The notes beneath the pieces were generated by a model. It did not search any database, had not been told where the DNA came from, and saw nothing but the letters and a program-made list of their open reading frames with translations. From assembly GCA_964020085.1 (NCBI GenBank), contig OZ026597.1, positions 16,166,915 through 16,230,914 of the forward strand: 64,000 nt of DNA, given 5' to 3'. Each line of letters opens with the position of its first letter. The stretch's first letter is position 1. The position numbers and the translations under genes were made by a program. Below, piece by piece: positions 35,779 to 48,330 of this stretch. The stretch is from Micromussa lordhowensis. Its lineage: Eukaryota > Cnidaria > Anthozoa > Scleractinia > Lobophylliidae.

Positions 35779-37024
35779 TCAACATGTATCTCCTGTCTTG
35801 CAATTTGAGAATGCGTTTTTTTTCTGAGCTTTTCTTACTAGTAGTCAAGTAACGCATCTTTCTATAAAGTTCTAAAACACACCTGAGCTTTTGGAAGAAC
35901 GCACATTGCATGAAAAATTCTTCATTTGTGCCATAGGCCATAAAGTAACCCCATTTGTATTTAGTAGAAAACATCTTGATGGCATAATTGGTAGTAATAT
36001 TTATGGTTCTTGTTAAGAATTAAACCTGTTTCATGTTGTCTACAGATTGATTGCTTTAGCAGCACATCTTTAAGAGTTTCCCCTGACTTAACTTGAATGT
36101 ATTTCATTTCCAAAACTCCTGGGTTACTGTGGGAGGGTAAATGAATAATTCTGTCTGGAGAAGCTCCAAGAAAACCATGGATTTGCTGATAAAAAACCCA
36201 CAGCCTACCAAAGACACACCACTGCAACCCTTCTTAGCTATTTCTGAAATAAAAACTTGAGTAATTTCGTCTTCTTTCTCCAGGCCTTCTCTCATGGCAG
36301 TTGTCTGTGGGATTTCTGAGTATCCCATTACTTCTTTTAATGCCTTAGTGGGGGAGGTACTTGGTTTAAGGCTAGGAACTCTTTTACATTTGGAAGCTGA
36401 AATCTGGCCCCTCTTAAAGCGATACAAATCTGCACAGTTACTTTGCAACCATGTTTTTTTCTCCACAATACCTATTTCATCATCTGAAAAGCTGAGTTTT
36501 CTTTTGACAGCCACACAGGCATCCTTGATTTGGGGCAAAGTAGATCCTCCAGGTAAGGGTGAGAAATTCTCAATACTATATAGCTCAGGTTGGGATGCTT
36601 GTGCATTGGAAGCAACATCCTCATTACCTTCCAGTCTCTCATGGTGTTCACCTTCATCTTCTGCTTCCTCTAATTCTAGCTCAGTCATAACATGCAAACC
36701 TAGTGCACTTGGTGCACATTTTAAAAGGCTTTGAAACTGTAGAGCCAGACCTTTTTGTGCCATATAACTTGGCCGCGGATCAAAGATGGTTGCCTTTCTT
36801 TTTCTTCCCAATGGTAGGTTTGGTTTTCTACAGGTGTTACCTCCTCGTGTGTTCTTTTCTTCTTTTTCCACATGCACTTTGACCCAGTGCATGTAACAAC
36901 CCTGCTCTCACGAAGGGTTTCCTCCAGGTTTATGAGAGCGGCCCCCACATGCCTACAAGCACCTTCAGAACTGAAAATTTGATCCCCATGTTTTGTTGCT
37001 GAATTTTGATTAGTAGGTTAAGTG

Positions 37025-38032
37025 GGTAAAGTACGAAACATGGACCCGGTCCATGGACTGGGTCCATCGACCCCCTATTTTTAATTAATTTTTATTTAAA
37101 TAACTGACAAATTTAATTTATCAGACAGTTTTTGAATTATGATTATAAGCTCCTTCAAGAAGAAGATCTACTTTAGTTTCCAACTTTCAGTGTCCATTTT
37201 GACAAATATCTGCCCCACATCCGGGTGATACCGAGTCCACATAAACAAACAAAAACCACATAACAAATTAAGGGCCATCTCAAGAAGGTAGATGTTTCCA
37301 GGTTTCCGGTATTTTCAAACGAAGCAATTCAAGAGCGTAACTCCTTCACCGTGAATGAACAGTTAAAATACACCCCACTCCACAAAACAGTGAATGAACG
37401 AACGTTTTCTGAAGCTGGTGCCGGCCCCGCCATCTTGAAGATATCTAATGAAACAAACAACAGAATTACACGGGTTGCACCTTTAAATTCCTTCTCCAAA
37501 GACAACGTGAACTCTCAGCCTCAAATGCAGAAGAAAGGTAGGGCCTCCATCATTGATTCAGGTGATGGGAATTGAAATTTAAATGCATGAAGTAGACTGT
37601 AGACTGCTTGCATGTTCCTTTGTTGTGACTGTACGCTCGAATGATTTCATCTCATCACATCATTTTGCATATTTAATGAGATATGTAAAGGCATTTCCGG
37701 TTCTGCTATCTTTAACAACCCGGCAATACACCGAACTCTAACAATTGTACGATTTCTAAATGGATCTAATTGTGATCCACGCGTACTTCCAAATCGAGCT
37801 TGCACTGAGCATTCGTTCGAATCCATTTTAAAATCACGCTTATGATTTCAGACCAAATTGAACTCCACTCAGTCCAATTACCATCATCATTTGAAATATT
37901 ACTGCGAATTATTTTTTTCAGTTTACTTCTTTTATTTTCTTATTGTTTTCTATAGTATTTTTAGGGTAGGAAAAATGGGGGATCCATGGACCTGCTCTAT
38001 GGACCCAGGGGCTCCATGTTTTGTACTTTCCC
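37025..38032. mobile_element. 1-kb MULE-like non-autonomous element, 9-bp target duplication
   Basis: Ends GGTAAAGTACGAAACATGGA and, inverted, GGGAAAGTACAAAACATGGA; each is followed by alternating GGTCCATGGA/GGACCC motifs. Flanked by GGTTAAGTG at 37016-37024 and 38033-38041, a 9-bp duplication as made by Mutator-like transposases. No transposase frame. It lies between two exons of the decayed nuclease gene. Confidence 0.8.
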
Positions 38033-38041
38033 GGTTAAGTG

Positions 38042-38839
38042 CTACTTTTGGCAAAGTTTAAAAATGTCTTTACCTGGGGTACAGAGCTACCTTAAATTTC
38101 TTGAAAACTTAAGATGGCTCTGAAACCCCTGTACTGAATTGTTAAGTCTTGCAGAGTCTTGAAAAGTGTTGGAAACTATAGCCAGTCACCCAAAAATCAA
38201 TGATGGTCAATGAAAGGAATTTTCTTGATAAGACACAAAAAATTACCATAGCTAACATATTGCTGGTTTTCATGTGACGTCATCATTTTCCAAAACTAAA
38301 AATTACCAATCCTTATGAAGTTTTAGTTTCATAAGATGCAAGACCCTCTAATGACTTGAGGTTTTACAACGTTTCAGCCCGACAGGGCTTCTCATTTTGT
38401 TAGAGAAGACGTTTGAATTTCAGTGTTTTTGAGTTGCGTGACAGTAAAATGGCGGCACGAGAGGGCTTTCACATAGGTCTATAGAGGAGTTATCGCTCAC
38501 GTTTTTGCCAACTGAACAGTTCTTGCAATAGAAGAAGTACTACTTTCAATGTATTGGCGTTGTAGACGAAAAATATTTCGTTTTAATGGTAAAACTCAAT
38601 GACAGATGTTTTTGTCACTTTACGGCCGCCATGTTGGTGCCCTCTCCATACAAAACTCTATAAATCTGAGTTAAACACTTTTACAAATAACGCGCGAATG
38701 AAAAACCGCACAGACCTAAATCTTGGCGAGGTTGTTTATGTATGAATCATCTATCATACCCCAGATTCTTGACTTAATTTATTGAATGGTTACGATTTTT
38801 ATTTTTGATTGAGTGACACTGCAAACCAGCCATATCTAG
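38042..38839. other. Non-coding interval with degenerate repeats
   Basis: Contains a short inverted motif (ACCTTAAATTTC/GAAAACTTAAGATGG, about 38088-38116) resembling the centre of the AGCCACCTTA palindromic MITEs, and a degenerate hammerhead-like stem (about 38360-38402, minus strand). No gene is supported. Confidence 0.45.
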
Positions 38840-39299
38840 CTAGAAATAAGCCTCGCTGAACACAGGTGAAGACTTTTGGGCTTGAAAGTACGGTGTGTAA
38901 AACAAAGAATTTTTTGTTTGAAGACTCTGCAGGTGTCCATCCCAGTGTAGTCTAAAACCTTCTAGAGACTTATAAGCCTTCAAACTTTCGTGGTCGTATC
39001 CTTCTTTTACAATTAAGTAAGCGTAAATATCACCCCATGTATAATTCGGAAATGACGAAAAATCAGTTGTCCAGTCCGACTTGAGCGAGTAGGGCTCAAG
39101 AACAGTTCCATCATCCGTTACCAGGTTCGCAGAAATACCCATCTGATCTCCTTGCTCGTCTATAGTTTCGATGGCAAGTTCGTGAGCGTTTACAGACAAA
39201 TCCAAAAGTTCTTCACGACACTTATTTGCAACACTGATTCCCCGCACAAGCCTCGCTTTCGTGCCACGTTCTTTGCTCGGCCCAGGGTAACCGGGAATA

Positions 39300-39690
39300 C
39301 GAAACTCAACTATTCTCCATACTGATTGGCATCATTTTTATCTTGTCCAGTATCAGTACTGATTTTGTAATTGAATCTCCAGACTAATTTTTATTACTTT
39401 TTATCTTGTCTTGTGTCAGAACTTAAATTGTAATCCACCATACTGAATGCCAGTCAGTTTTATCTTTTCCAGTGTCAGAAGTGATATAATTGTAATTCTC
39501 CATACTGACTGCCATCATTTTCATCCTGTCTAGTGTCAAAACTGAAATTGTATTCCACCATACATGCCAGTCAGTTTTACCTTGTCCAGTCTCACAACTG
39601 ATATTATTGTAATTCTCCATACTGTTTGCCATTCATTGTTACCTTGTCCAGAGTCAGAACTGATCATGTAATTCTCCATACTGATGTAAA
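39300..39690. repeat. Minisatellite with ~60-bp unit (CCATACTG motif)
   Basis: At least six degenerate units each contain a version of CTTGTCCAGTGTCAGAACTG and TGTAATTCTCCATACTG. A shorter array of the same units recurs at 40395-40556, inside the tandem retroelement repeat. Confidence 0.75.
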
Positions 39691-41200
39691 TTTTTAATTT
39701 TCTTGTTTTAATTATTAGACTTGATCAAATACTTTAATTTGCTCTTTGTTTAAGAGTGTCTCATATTTAGTTTTTTTGTATTATAGCTGCAAATTTGAGA
39801 CTCTTTCTGTATTACTAATTTTTAATAGCTCACCTTTTTATTCTGTACATATCTAAATGAGGGCCACTAGTTTTTCAGTTACTACTGTTTGGTGTTACCC
39901 TCAATAAATATAGTTGATTATTATTATTATGATTATTATTATCATTATCATGATTGTTATCATTATTATTATGATTGTTATTATTATTATTACTATTATC
40001 ATCATCTAAAGGTGCTGGAGGTCCCCCAAATGTAGATACAAATGGCTTTCAAAGGACCCTTGCTAGAAAGTCATTCAAGAAGTCTGGCTCTAATTTGCGA
40101 GGCTTTTGCAGCTCTGATCTGCCGATTGTGCACTGAATACATTGATCCCGCGACCATTGAGCCAATTCTGGCAAGTCATCTTATCCCGCTGGATAAGGGT
40201 AACAGTGAAGTCAGACCAATAGGAGTGGGCAAAGTAATTAGAATTATTGCAAAGTGCTTGACAAAGGCGACAAAACAAGAGATACTAGAGTGGCTTGCTT
40301 CAGGTTTGCGCCAAACACATATCCGGGAGTGAGGCAGCAGTGTATGCAATGAACAGTTTATTCCAGCATGAGGAAGCCCATGCCATGCTGCTAGTGGATG
40401 TGTCAGAACTAAAATTGTAATCCACCATACTTAATGCCAGTCAGTTTTACCTTGTCCAGTGTCACAACGGATATTATTGTAATTCTCCATACTGTTTGCC
40501 ATTCATTGCTGCCTTGTCCAGAGTCAGAACTGATCTTGCAATTCTCCATACTGAAGTAAATTTTTAATTTTGTTTTAATTATTAGACTTGATCCAATGCT
40601 TTGCTCTTTATTATTTTAGTGTCTCATATTTTAGTTTTTGTATTATAGTTGGATATTTGAGAATCTCCCTGTATTATTAATTTTTAATACCTCACCTTTT
40701 TATTCTGTACATATTTATAAATGAGGGCCACTGGTTTTTCAGTTACTGTGTTACCCTCAATAAATGAAGTTGATTATTATTATCACCATTATCATCTAAA
40801 GGTATTGGAGGTCCACCGAATGTAGATACAAATGGCTCTCAAAGGTTCCTTGCTAGCAAGTCATTCAAGAAGTCTGGCTCTAATTTTTGTGAGGCTTTTG
40901 CAACTCTGACCCACTGATTGTGCACAGAATACATTGATCCCATAACCATTGAGCCAATTCTGGCAAGTCATCTTATCCAACTGGGTAAGGGTAACAGTGA
41001 AATCATACCAACAGGAGTGGGCGAAGTAATTAGAATTATTGGAAAGTGTGTGACAAAGGTGACAAAACAAGATATACTAGAGTCAAGTGATTTGCTTCAG
41101 GTTTGCACCGAACACAAATCTGGGAGTGAGGCAGCAGTGCATGCAATGAACAGTTCTTTATATATAGTCATGGAACAACCTACCACTTGTCGTTGAAGCA
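39691..41200 (+). mobile_element. Tandem non-LTR-type retroelement fragments
   Basis: A unit of about 790 bp is present twice. The order is: 3' tail (GAGGGCCACTAGTTTTTCAG ... TTACCCTCAATAAATA, then TTATTA microsatellite at 39909-40000), a reverse-transcriptase fragment (40010-40390), minisatellite, tail again (40556-40795), and a second reverse-transcriptase fragment (40800-41195). The polymerase pieces show [33 protein letters not shown] and, in two variants, [12 protein letters not shown] and [15 protein letters not shown]. Each carries frameshifts and stops, so neither is functional. I recognise a reverse transcriptase but not the exact clade. Confidence 0.65.
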
Positions 41201-44186
41201 GGCAGTTTGCCAGCTTTCAAGAATAAACTTGTAGTTCACCAATGTATGCAAATTGCCAGCATACGATTTTATTATATTATTTTATTGCTCTTTCTGTCTT
41301 TCATTCATGTTTGTAATTTAATTAAAGGAAGTCTTCAATTAGGGCCAACCTCAGTAACTTCCTTTTAGGCTGCCCATTCATTTTTGATTGTTGTTAATCA
41401 TTGGGCATTACCTTGATACATCTTTTAAATTGCATCCTGATTAACCCTTTATTGTATTATTTGTGTTCTATTCTTTCAGTATCACACAAGCCATATAATT
41501 GGTGTGAAGTCTACAAATCTGGATCTAGAAAGAGTTCTAAGTCCTGCAGAACCTATAATTGCTAATGTACCTCCAACTGTAATCATAATAATAGTAATAC
41601 TATCATAATACCTCATTTAGTTGATCAAAATACATATCAAGTGTTACATTCAATGAAAGATAAAGCGATTAAAAATACGTCTAAAAAGCGTTTGTATTAC
41701 AAATTTAAAAAGGGTAAAATGATAAAAAGGTAAGACTATATATTGCTAATTTATACTTAATTAAAACATAACCTATTGATAAATGTATTTTTAAAACACC
41801 CAGTGTTTATATGATTTAGAAGCTCAGGCTGCTCTTACATCTTTTACGTTAGCCTTGATGATTCTTTTACTCAAGGTGACAAATTGTGATACAAAGTTAG
41901 TTTGCAATCACACCATGATCTGATTAGCTCTAATAATTCTCTTAAAAATGCTCGTCACACCTTGAGCAGCTGAATTTTGAGAAAACTGCAGATCTACTTC
42001 CAGAAGACATTTTTTTCCAAGGACCAATGTCTGAACTAACTGGAAATTTAGTTATATCCAGCTAACACTAAGATAAATGACATTGGCAGTTTGGGTAAGA
42101 GTTATTATGCTGTGCAGTTATTTCTAAGTTTCAGTTTAATTATACTTTTCCACATATATGCAAAGAAAACAAAGCAAAAACATGGTGGGATAGTAGCAGG
42201 GTAAAACTTAATTTCCATTCTAGGGCCACTCTAAAGAAAAAACGTAAATTGTGTAGTTTATAAAAATAATATGGTTTGCTGAAACAACTTTACAAAACAA
42301 AATTGAAAAAGAAAAAGAGGTTGCTCAAGAACAACTGATTTTAATATCTGATCCCTATAACCATTTCGAATCAAGACAAGCAGTCATCCCTTTGCCAAAA
42401 AGGAACAGCATGCTACAGGAGGCTTATGGTACACACTTTAGCCCAATTGGAAAGCAGAAGAAAAAACAGTGAAAATTGTTCAGCAGATCCTCAAGATTGG
42501 AAAACACAACATGCAAGAAGCCGTTCTCACATAGACACGCCCCCCAAAACATTCTTTGAAGGTTGCATCCAGCTGTGCCCCTACCACCAGATGCTCTTGT
42601 CCAATGATTTTGCATGAAGCAACCGACTGTTTACATACTGACTGTCAACTAATACTAACCACTACCCAAAGCAATCAAAAGCTGTGCTGCTCTCCTCCAC
42701 GCCTCAAGGTTCTCAGCTAAACAACCTTGGCAATCCAACAGAATCTAGAAACAGCCCTGAACCAATGGCAGCACCATTCCAAATACATTATTTAGTGTCC
42801 AGTCAACCAAGCCCAATGGTATTTAATAGTAAAGGAACAGCGACTCGCCCTCAGTCTGGATCAAATACCCAGTTAAGCCTGAAGCAAACAAACCTAACCA
42901 AGATCGTATCAGGCTGTATGTCCAAACCACTATGGTGCCTAGACCTGTGAAGTACTATTTCAGTCATCAGACTTTATATTCCATGGTGACATCCCAACAT
43001 AATGTTTGAAAAAATGTCCTTTGACATCATTGATCTTTTGTTTATTTACTTCAAAATAATTTATTGTTTTATGCTGCAGACTTAGAACTTTCCATGGTTA
43101 CTAATGTTACGGCTTCGGGAGAGCTATTTCAGAGCTTTCATATGTTGTTGGTATTATAGAGCTGTATTTGTTTTGGTCTACAATAATAAATTACTTTTCA
43201 CAAAAAAATCCAAAAGAATATGGTAGGTGTGCAGCGTATCTTGTTTGTTAGAATAAAAGACTGCAAATGCTCAACATCACTTCAATTTTGATGTGTTAAA
43301 TATCATTTAGGTAAAGCAAGACTTCAACCAATGCAGCCAGCGGTTTTTCTCTCAACGGTATGCGACCTGTGGGGTGGCCCTCAGGGATTTGCAGGGCTCT
43401 TTTGTCTCACAGTTATTTCCACTGATATCTTTGGTGATTTGCGCAGCTCATGCTAGCAAATCATTGTGGATTTTAATGCTCCCTCTCCTCCCTCCCTCTT
43501 GGTTTGCTGGTCTCTCTGCAAGTATTCGGTCAGGTAAGTGATTTCCAATGATATCTTTCAGTCCGATGGTGCCAGTCAGTGGCCGCTTCTTGGGGTGGTT
43601 CCCGCTTCTAGGGTTGCCCTGGATACCTCCCTTCAGCATATGGCATTTGGCACTCCGCTAACCTTTTAGGCCCCAGTTCCCAAGGTCACCTATTTGCTGG
43701 TTCCCTGTCACTCCAGGAACTTAACTGTAGAGGAGTCCATCAAGAAGTTTGTTGTACAGGTTTGATGTCTAAATTGACTTTTATGTTTTTACTGGTAGAC
43801 AGCCCATACCAGTAAAAATGTCATCAAAATTTCTCACGTTTGCCAAAGGAGAGGTTCATATTATATTTATATTATTGTTTACTATTCCACAAGCTTAAAA
43901 GGACTGATCAGGTCCTTATAGAGATCTTTATCCTTGTTTGATGCTTAATGTTCAGCTTGATTGTGGAATCCAAACATGACACCTTAAAAAGCGTGTTTCT
44001 GTGGCACAAAATGGTTCCTTAATTGAGGAAAACAGAATCTTCTCATAGTGTTCCTTATCTGCATCGCTTAAGATAGCAATATTCATAACTTTCACACAAG
44101 CCAAAGTGCTGTCCAGCCCATCCAGACTGTACTGGTAACAACATTAATGGCTCATTTGTTTTCATCTACCATGAGTGATTTTTAAA
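41201..44186. other. No recognised gene
   Basis: AT-rich sequence with only short open frames and no recognisable motif. Some of it (about 43320-43680) is GC-richer and punctuated by CTTTGGTGATTTG/GATATCTTT repeats, probably retroelement remains. Nothing more can be supported. Confidence 0.45.
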
Positions 44187-44960
44187 TTCTATTTTGTCTC
44201 CGAATTTGTTTTCTGTTTGGATTTAGGCATGATGTAAGATTGTTGTTTTCTTAAACGTAATGTCATCAGGTTATTTGAAAACTACCATTACTTGCACCGA
44301 GGCCTTGGATTCGTGTATTCAAGCATACAATATATGGTTGTGTGTACATTTGCGTACTCTGTGATCCCCTTTTTGCAGAGGACTTTGTACAGTTTTAGAC
44401 TATGTGGCCTAACCACTCCTCATATTTAACTTTCATGCAACCCTGGAAATTTATTAAAGGCCTCAAAAGGCAACACTTTAAATCTGGATGTAAAGTCATT
44501 TGGAGTTAATAACAGATCCATGATCATGCAGAGAGTATTTTAACTTGAAAAATAATTCTCTTAATTAGGCTAGATTGCCTGCCCATGTTTAGAGCTGAAA
44601 GAAGAATTTTATTAATTATTTGATGTGATTATACTTACATGTAATTCTGCCTAGTTCTCTAGGTTGTTACATGTAAATAAATTCTTTTTTGTCTCCAAAT
44701 TTGTTTTCTTTTTGGATTTAGGTATGATTTAAGATTGTTGTTTTTCTTAAATGTTATCAGGTTATTTGAAAACTACCATTCTTTGCACTGAGGCCTTGCT
44801 TTCATGTGTTCAAGCATACAATGTATGGTTATGTGTACATTTGCACACTCATGCCTGCCCATGTTTAGAGCTGCAAGAAGAATTTCATTAATTATTTGAT
44901 GTGATTATAGTTACATGTAATTGTGCATACTTCTCTACATGTAGGTTGTTACATTGTATA
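44187..44960. repeat. Tandem duplication with internal deletion
   Basis: The block from TGTCTCCGAATTTGTTTTCT to CTAGGTTGTTACATG (44187-44675) is repeated directly at about 44686-44957. The second copy lacks roughly 215 bp between CATTTGCACACTC and GCCTGCCCATGTTTAGAGCT. The copies are diverged (several percent by eye). Confidence 0.75.
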
Positions 44961-46677
44961 AGTTCAAATGTTTTTTTTTAAGCACACTTTGTGACTGACA
45001 GAGAAGTCTCATAGAAACATGTAACTATAAACTATTACAAATCAAAAACAATTGTGATCTTTTCTAAAACACTGCATTCATTTTAGAAATACATTTACAT
45101 GTACTTTGATTCAAACCTTATACCAATGATATTAACCTAACAGTTCACTGAATTGCACTAGCTGAACTCTTGGATCAGTTTAAGAGCATTACAGTTTGAA
45201 GAGCCGAGTGTGTAATGACTCACGACAGACAAACTAGACACTGCAAACTGATGACTTGATCATTTGAGGCAAATACACATTAGCAACATAAATGCAAGAA
45301 AATGAATGTCAACAAGTTGCAATTGGTTTTCCCTGGGCAATTAATTGCTTATAAAAGTGAAATGATAACATGGATGATAAAGTACATGTACCTTACTTTG
45401 AAACAAATGCTTTATCGTCTCTCTATAAACATTTTAAAGAATAGATTATGGGGTATTTTTTAACGTCCAAACCCTATAATGACCTTATAAACATACATGT
45501 ATGTTTGTGCCTTTTTAAAGTAACAATTACCTTTTTGTTGAATGATCAAGTAAAGGGGTAAATTTTAGCACCTGGTGCACTGCAGGTGTTAAAATATATC
45601 CCTTAGAAACCTGTTATCGATGAAAAAGCAAAATGAACTAAACTGACACCATTAACTTCATCTTACTTGCAACGTAATCTACCTCAACCCAAACCATGAA
45701 TTCACACCCTGTATTCTGGTGTCATGATGCTTAGCTCCCAAGGGCTGGTGATTCATTTTGTATCACCTTAAAGCTGTTGTACTGTCTTGAAAATCCACAA
45801 GCTCCACCAGCACTTGCAGTCTTGTAATAACATTGTCACTGAATCCCATCCGGTGTGTTTAAATTCCTCAAGCTTCATATAGTTGTCATGAATCATACCT
45901 GTTTTAGAATACCTCAAAGAATACTTCACATTAAGTTCCATGTTCCATACTAAAAATGCCAAGTATTAACATGTGTCACAATCACAAATGTATGCAATAA
46001 AAACTAATAACAATTTTTCACAGGGCAGGGGGGCATTATCTATCCTGACAGCTTTTTTTCACTTTTTGAATTTCAAAGCTGGAACTAAACAGGTTGAAAG
46101 GCAGAACTTTTTCTTTAGCACATGTTGTAAGATTATACACTGACAGAATAAGTTGAATGAGAACTAATTATCATTTTGCTTTTTGAGTAATGCAAAATTC
46201 TGGTTGGTAACATTGCAAGTCATGAGAGTTAAAGGAACTCCTCAAGATGCAGTAACCACAGAGCTCTGATTTCAAATTGCATTCCTCACTCAATAATAAT
46301 TATCACCATGTTAAGTGATCAACCTGATCAAGAACAGACTTCAATTATGAGCAAAGTATCCACCATAACAATACATGCAAATCTGGATTGCACAAACTTC
46401 AAGTTTTACTGGTTTAGAGGTTTTCTGTTCCTCGCTGCTATCCGAAACGTAAATCCACCCAATGAAGTGAAGATTGCTAAAACGTTGACTTTCAGTTTTA
46501 GGTACAGTATGACCAACAAAGCTGCTTGGAGACTCTAGTATGTAAAAGGACATGGCCTGTAAGTTATGTCTTCTCCATATTCATTAATGCTTCCCAAGCA
46601 ATATTGTGGTGACAAAATATTGTTTTTAATGTTGCTCATAGTCATTGGGAGGGGAAAGTGGGGGGTTGTGTGGGGGT
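44961..46677. other. No recognised gene
   Basis: No open frame with a recognisable motif on either strand and no obvious inverted repeat. Confidence 0.45.
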
Positions 46678-47035
46678 GGGGTGGTGATGGCCTATTGGTT
46701 GGTCAGTTGGACTCTGCATCAATAGGTCCAAAATGGAGTCAAAGCTAGAGTTGCTGTATCATCTTCTCAGGCAAGACACTTGACTCTCCCAGTACCTCTC
46801 CCTCTCCAAGGAGTGAAAATGGTACTGGCCGATTGTGAGGGCAACCTGACAAAAAACAAGGGGTAACCTGTGATAGACTAGAATCCCATCCACAGAAAGA
46901 GTGACAATACCCCTGGGCACTACATGTTACAGATATCAGAGTTAAGCACCGGCACTTATGAGCCATCTGGCTTCTCCATCTCTCTAGGGAGTGGAACCGA
47001 CTTCCCTGCCCTGGAGCCGGTGAAATAATCACTAG
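46678..47035 (+). mobile_element. tRNA-type SINE, copy 1
   Basis: Starts with an A-box-like GCCTATTGGTTGGTCAGTTG followed by GGTCCAAAATGGAGTC in B-box position, then the body CAGGCAAGACACTTGACTCT, GTACTGGCC, AGGGCAACCTGACAA, ACTAGAATCCCATCC and AAGCACCGGCACTTATGAGC. The same body appears inverted at 49800-50135. Degenerate in both boxes. Confidence 0.65.
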
Positions 47036-47499
47036 AGTGTTCTCATTCTGAGACCAGAAGAGGAATTTAAAGTCATGTTTAAAACAAACTTTTTGCCATA
47101 AAAGTTAAACCCCCTTGACTGGATGTACCAACAAAACTTTCAAGTGAGGGAGGGACAAGGTCATTGGTTGACATGCACTTTAAACAGACAGCTACACAAC
47201 AAATGGCTGGAAATGTAGAATGACAGGTTGGAACTAGGGCAATGGTGCATCATGGAACAAGGAGGGGAAATTGGAGAGTAATGCTCCTCGAGTGAGGTTG
47301 TACAGTCAAGATGATTCAAGAACCCAAAATGAAGGACAATCCCCTGGTGGTGTTGTGCTCAGCATGTGGTGTTGCAGTAACCAAGGCTACGATTCAGATT
47401 TCTGAAGGAGCCATTTTTTATTATAGGAAAAAGACAGGCAGCCTTTGTAACAACAGTTATTCCTTTAGATATTTAAATGACACATCTGATAGGGATGAA

Positions 47500-48330
47500 A
47501 CTCGGCTTTTGATTTTTGTTGAAAATTAGGAAAATAATGCATTCCATGCCCAGTAGAAATAATGTTACATGTTCCAGGCCATAATGACAGTAGGTGGAAT
47601 GGAGAGCAAGTCATGGTGAGTGATCTTTCCTTCATGTCAGAGACATTTCTGTCCTTCACGCATTCAGTTCAAGATGTTCAAGTGTATCTCTTGCAGGAAC
47701 AACAGTGCAAGGATTTTCTGGCTGTGGTGAAGCAAAATCGTCCATGCATTCAGGAGAAGTACCAGGTGATGAGCTGACACATCTTGATGAAGAAGTGGCT
47801 AACAGCAATTGCATGAACTGAGGAGGATTCAGGTTGTCTGCCCAAAAGTGTCATGGCAACAATGATGTCGCACATGCACCCCTGCCCAGCGCGCCACAAC
47901 CTTTGCCTCCAACCATGCGCTCCGCCACGCCATCACCACATCTGCATTGCCTCCACCTTTGCTGCTGCAACACCTTTGTGCAAAAGCGTTGTGAATCCTC
48001 TCCAGCTCATGCAACTTATGTAAGCTGCTTCTTCATCAAGGTGTGACAGTTCAGGGCTTGAGACATCTCCTAAATACATGGAAGATGAAGCTGAGTCTCA
48101 ACTAGAAAATCATTGCATTGTAGTCCCTGCAAGAAATACACCCGAACATCTTGTGCTAAGTGCCAAAAGGATGGAAGAAGTCTCTGAAATGAGAAAAGGA
48201 TCGTCAACCATGACTCACTTTCCACCCCATCTGCTGATCTGTTATGGCATAAAACATGTGACATCATCCCAACCAAGCATGCAATACATCATTTTCCCAA
48301 TTTTCAACAGCCAATCAGGAGCTGGGCATC
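47500..48330. repeat. Foldback element, ~260-bp arms
   Basis: Left arm about 47500-47800 and right arm about 48020-48330 are inverted relatives: blocks include CAAGATGTTCAAGTGTAT versus ATACACCCGAACATCTTG, TCTTGATGAAGAAG versus CTTCTTCATCAAGG, and GAAAATTAGGAAAATAATGC against GCATTTT-type complements near 48290. The CG-rich centre (47830-48010, with CTCCGCCACGCCATCACC) is unlike the AT-rich surroundings. Confidence 0.6.

Larger units (their letters stand above)
31656..35907 (+). repeat. Segmental duplication B, long copy
   Basis: Colinear with 54186-57053. Shared from AATAATTATTGTA to GAAGAACGCACATT. This copy alone has a palindromic MITE (31905-32170), a hammerhead-bearing insert (33202-33359) and about 1.24 kb at about 34384-35622. 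It lacks about 90 bp (copy-2 bases around 54600-54690) and has a shorter CGTCCACAC-type MITE. Short open frames within are broken relative to the other copy. No working gene is seen. Confidence 0.85.
35830..39247 (-). pseudogene. SWIM zinc finger / YqaJ-type nuclease gene, decayed
   Basis: Pieces of one gene lie in order on the minus strand. 39247-38840 resembles the N-terminal part of the cnidarian SWIM/YqaJ family (FPNYTWGDIYAYLIVKEG, LKAYKSLEGFRL). At about 36981, after a TTTTCAG acceptor, follows the end of a SWIM finger (GACRHVGAALINLEE) and CTGSKCMWKKKK. Then come RGQISASKCKRV, a helical region, and the YqaJ exonuclease motif GFLGASPDRII with GVLEMKY (the D and E-x-K metal ligands), then YYYQL. 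Two frameshifts are visible: one in the A-rich run near 36860-36840 and one near 36190. A later break lies near 35960. YqaJ nucleases process DNA ends and in cnidarians are usually transposon-linked. A 1-kb MULE-type element splits the gene. Confidence 0.65.

Noticed and set aside
36294..36734. Plus-strand open frame of 146 codons
   Set aside because: Lies opposite the minus-strand nuclease-related frame, which has recognisable motifs; the plus frame is serine-rich shadow.
39300..39690. CRISPR-like array
   Set aside because: Units are contiguous and degenerate with no unique spacers, and the genome is animal; it is a minisatellite.
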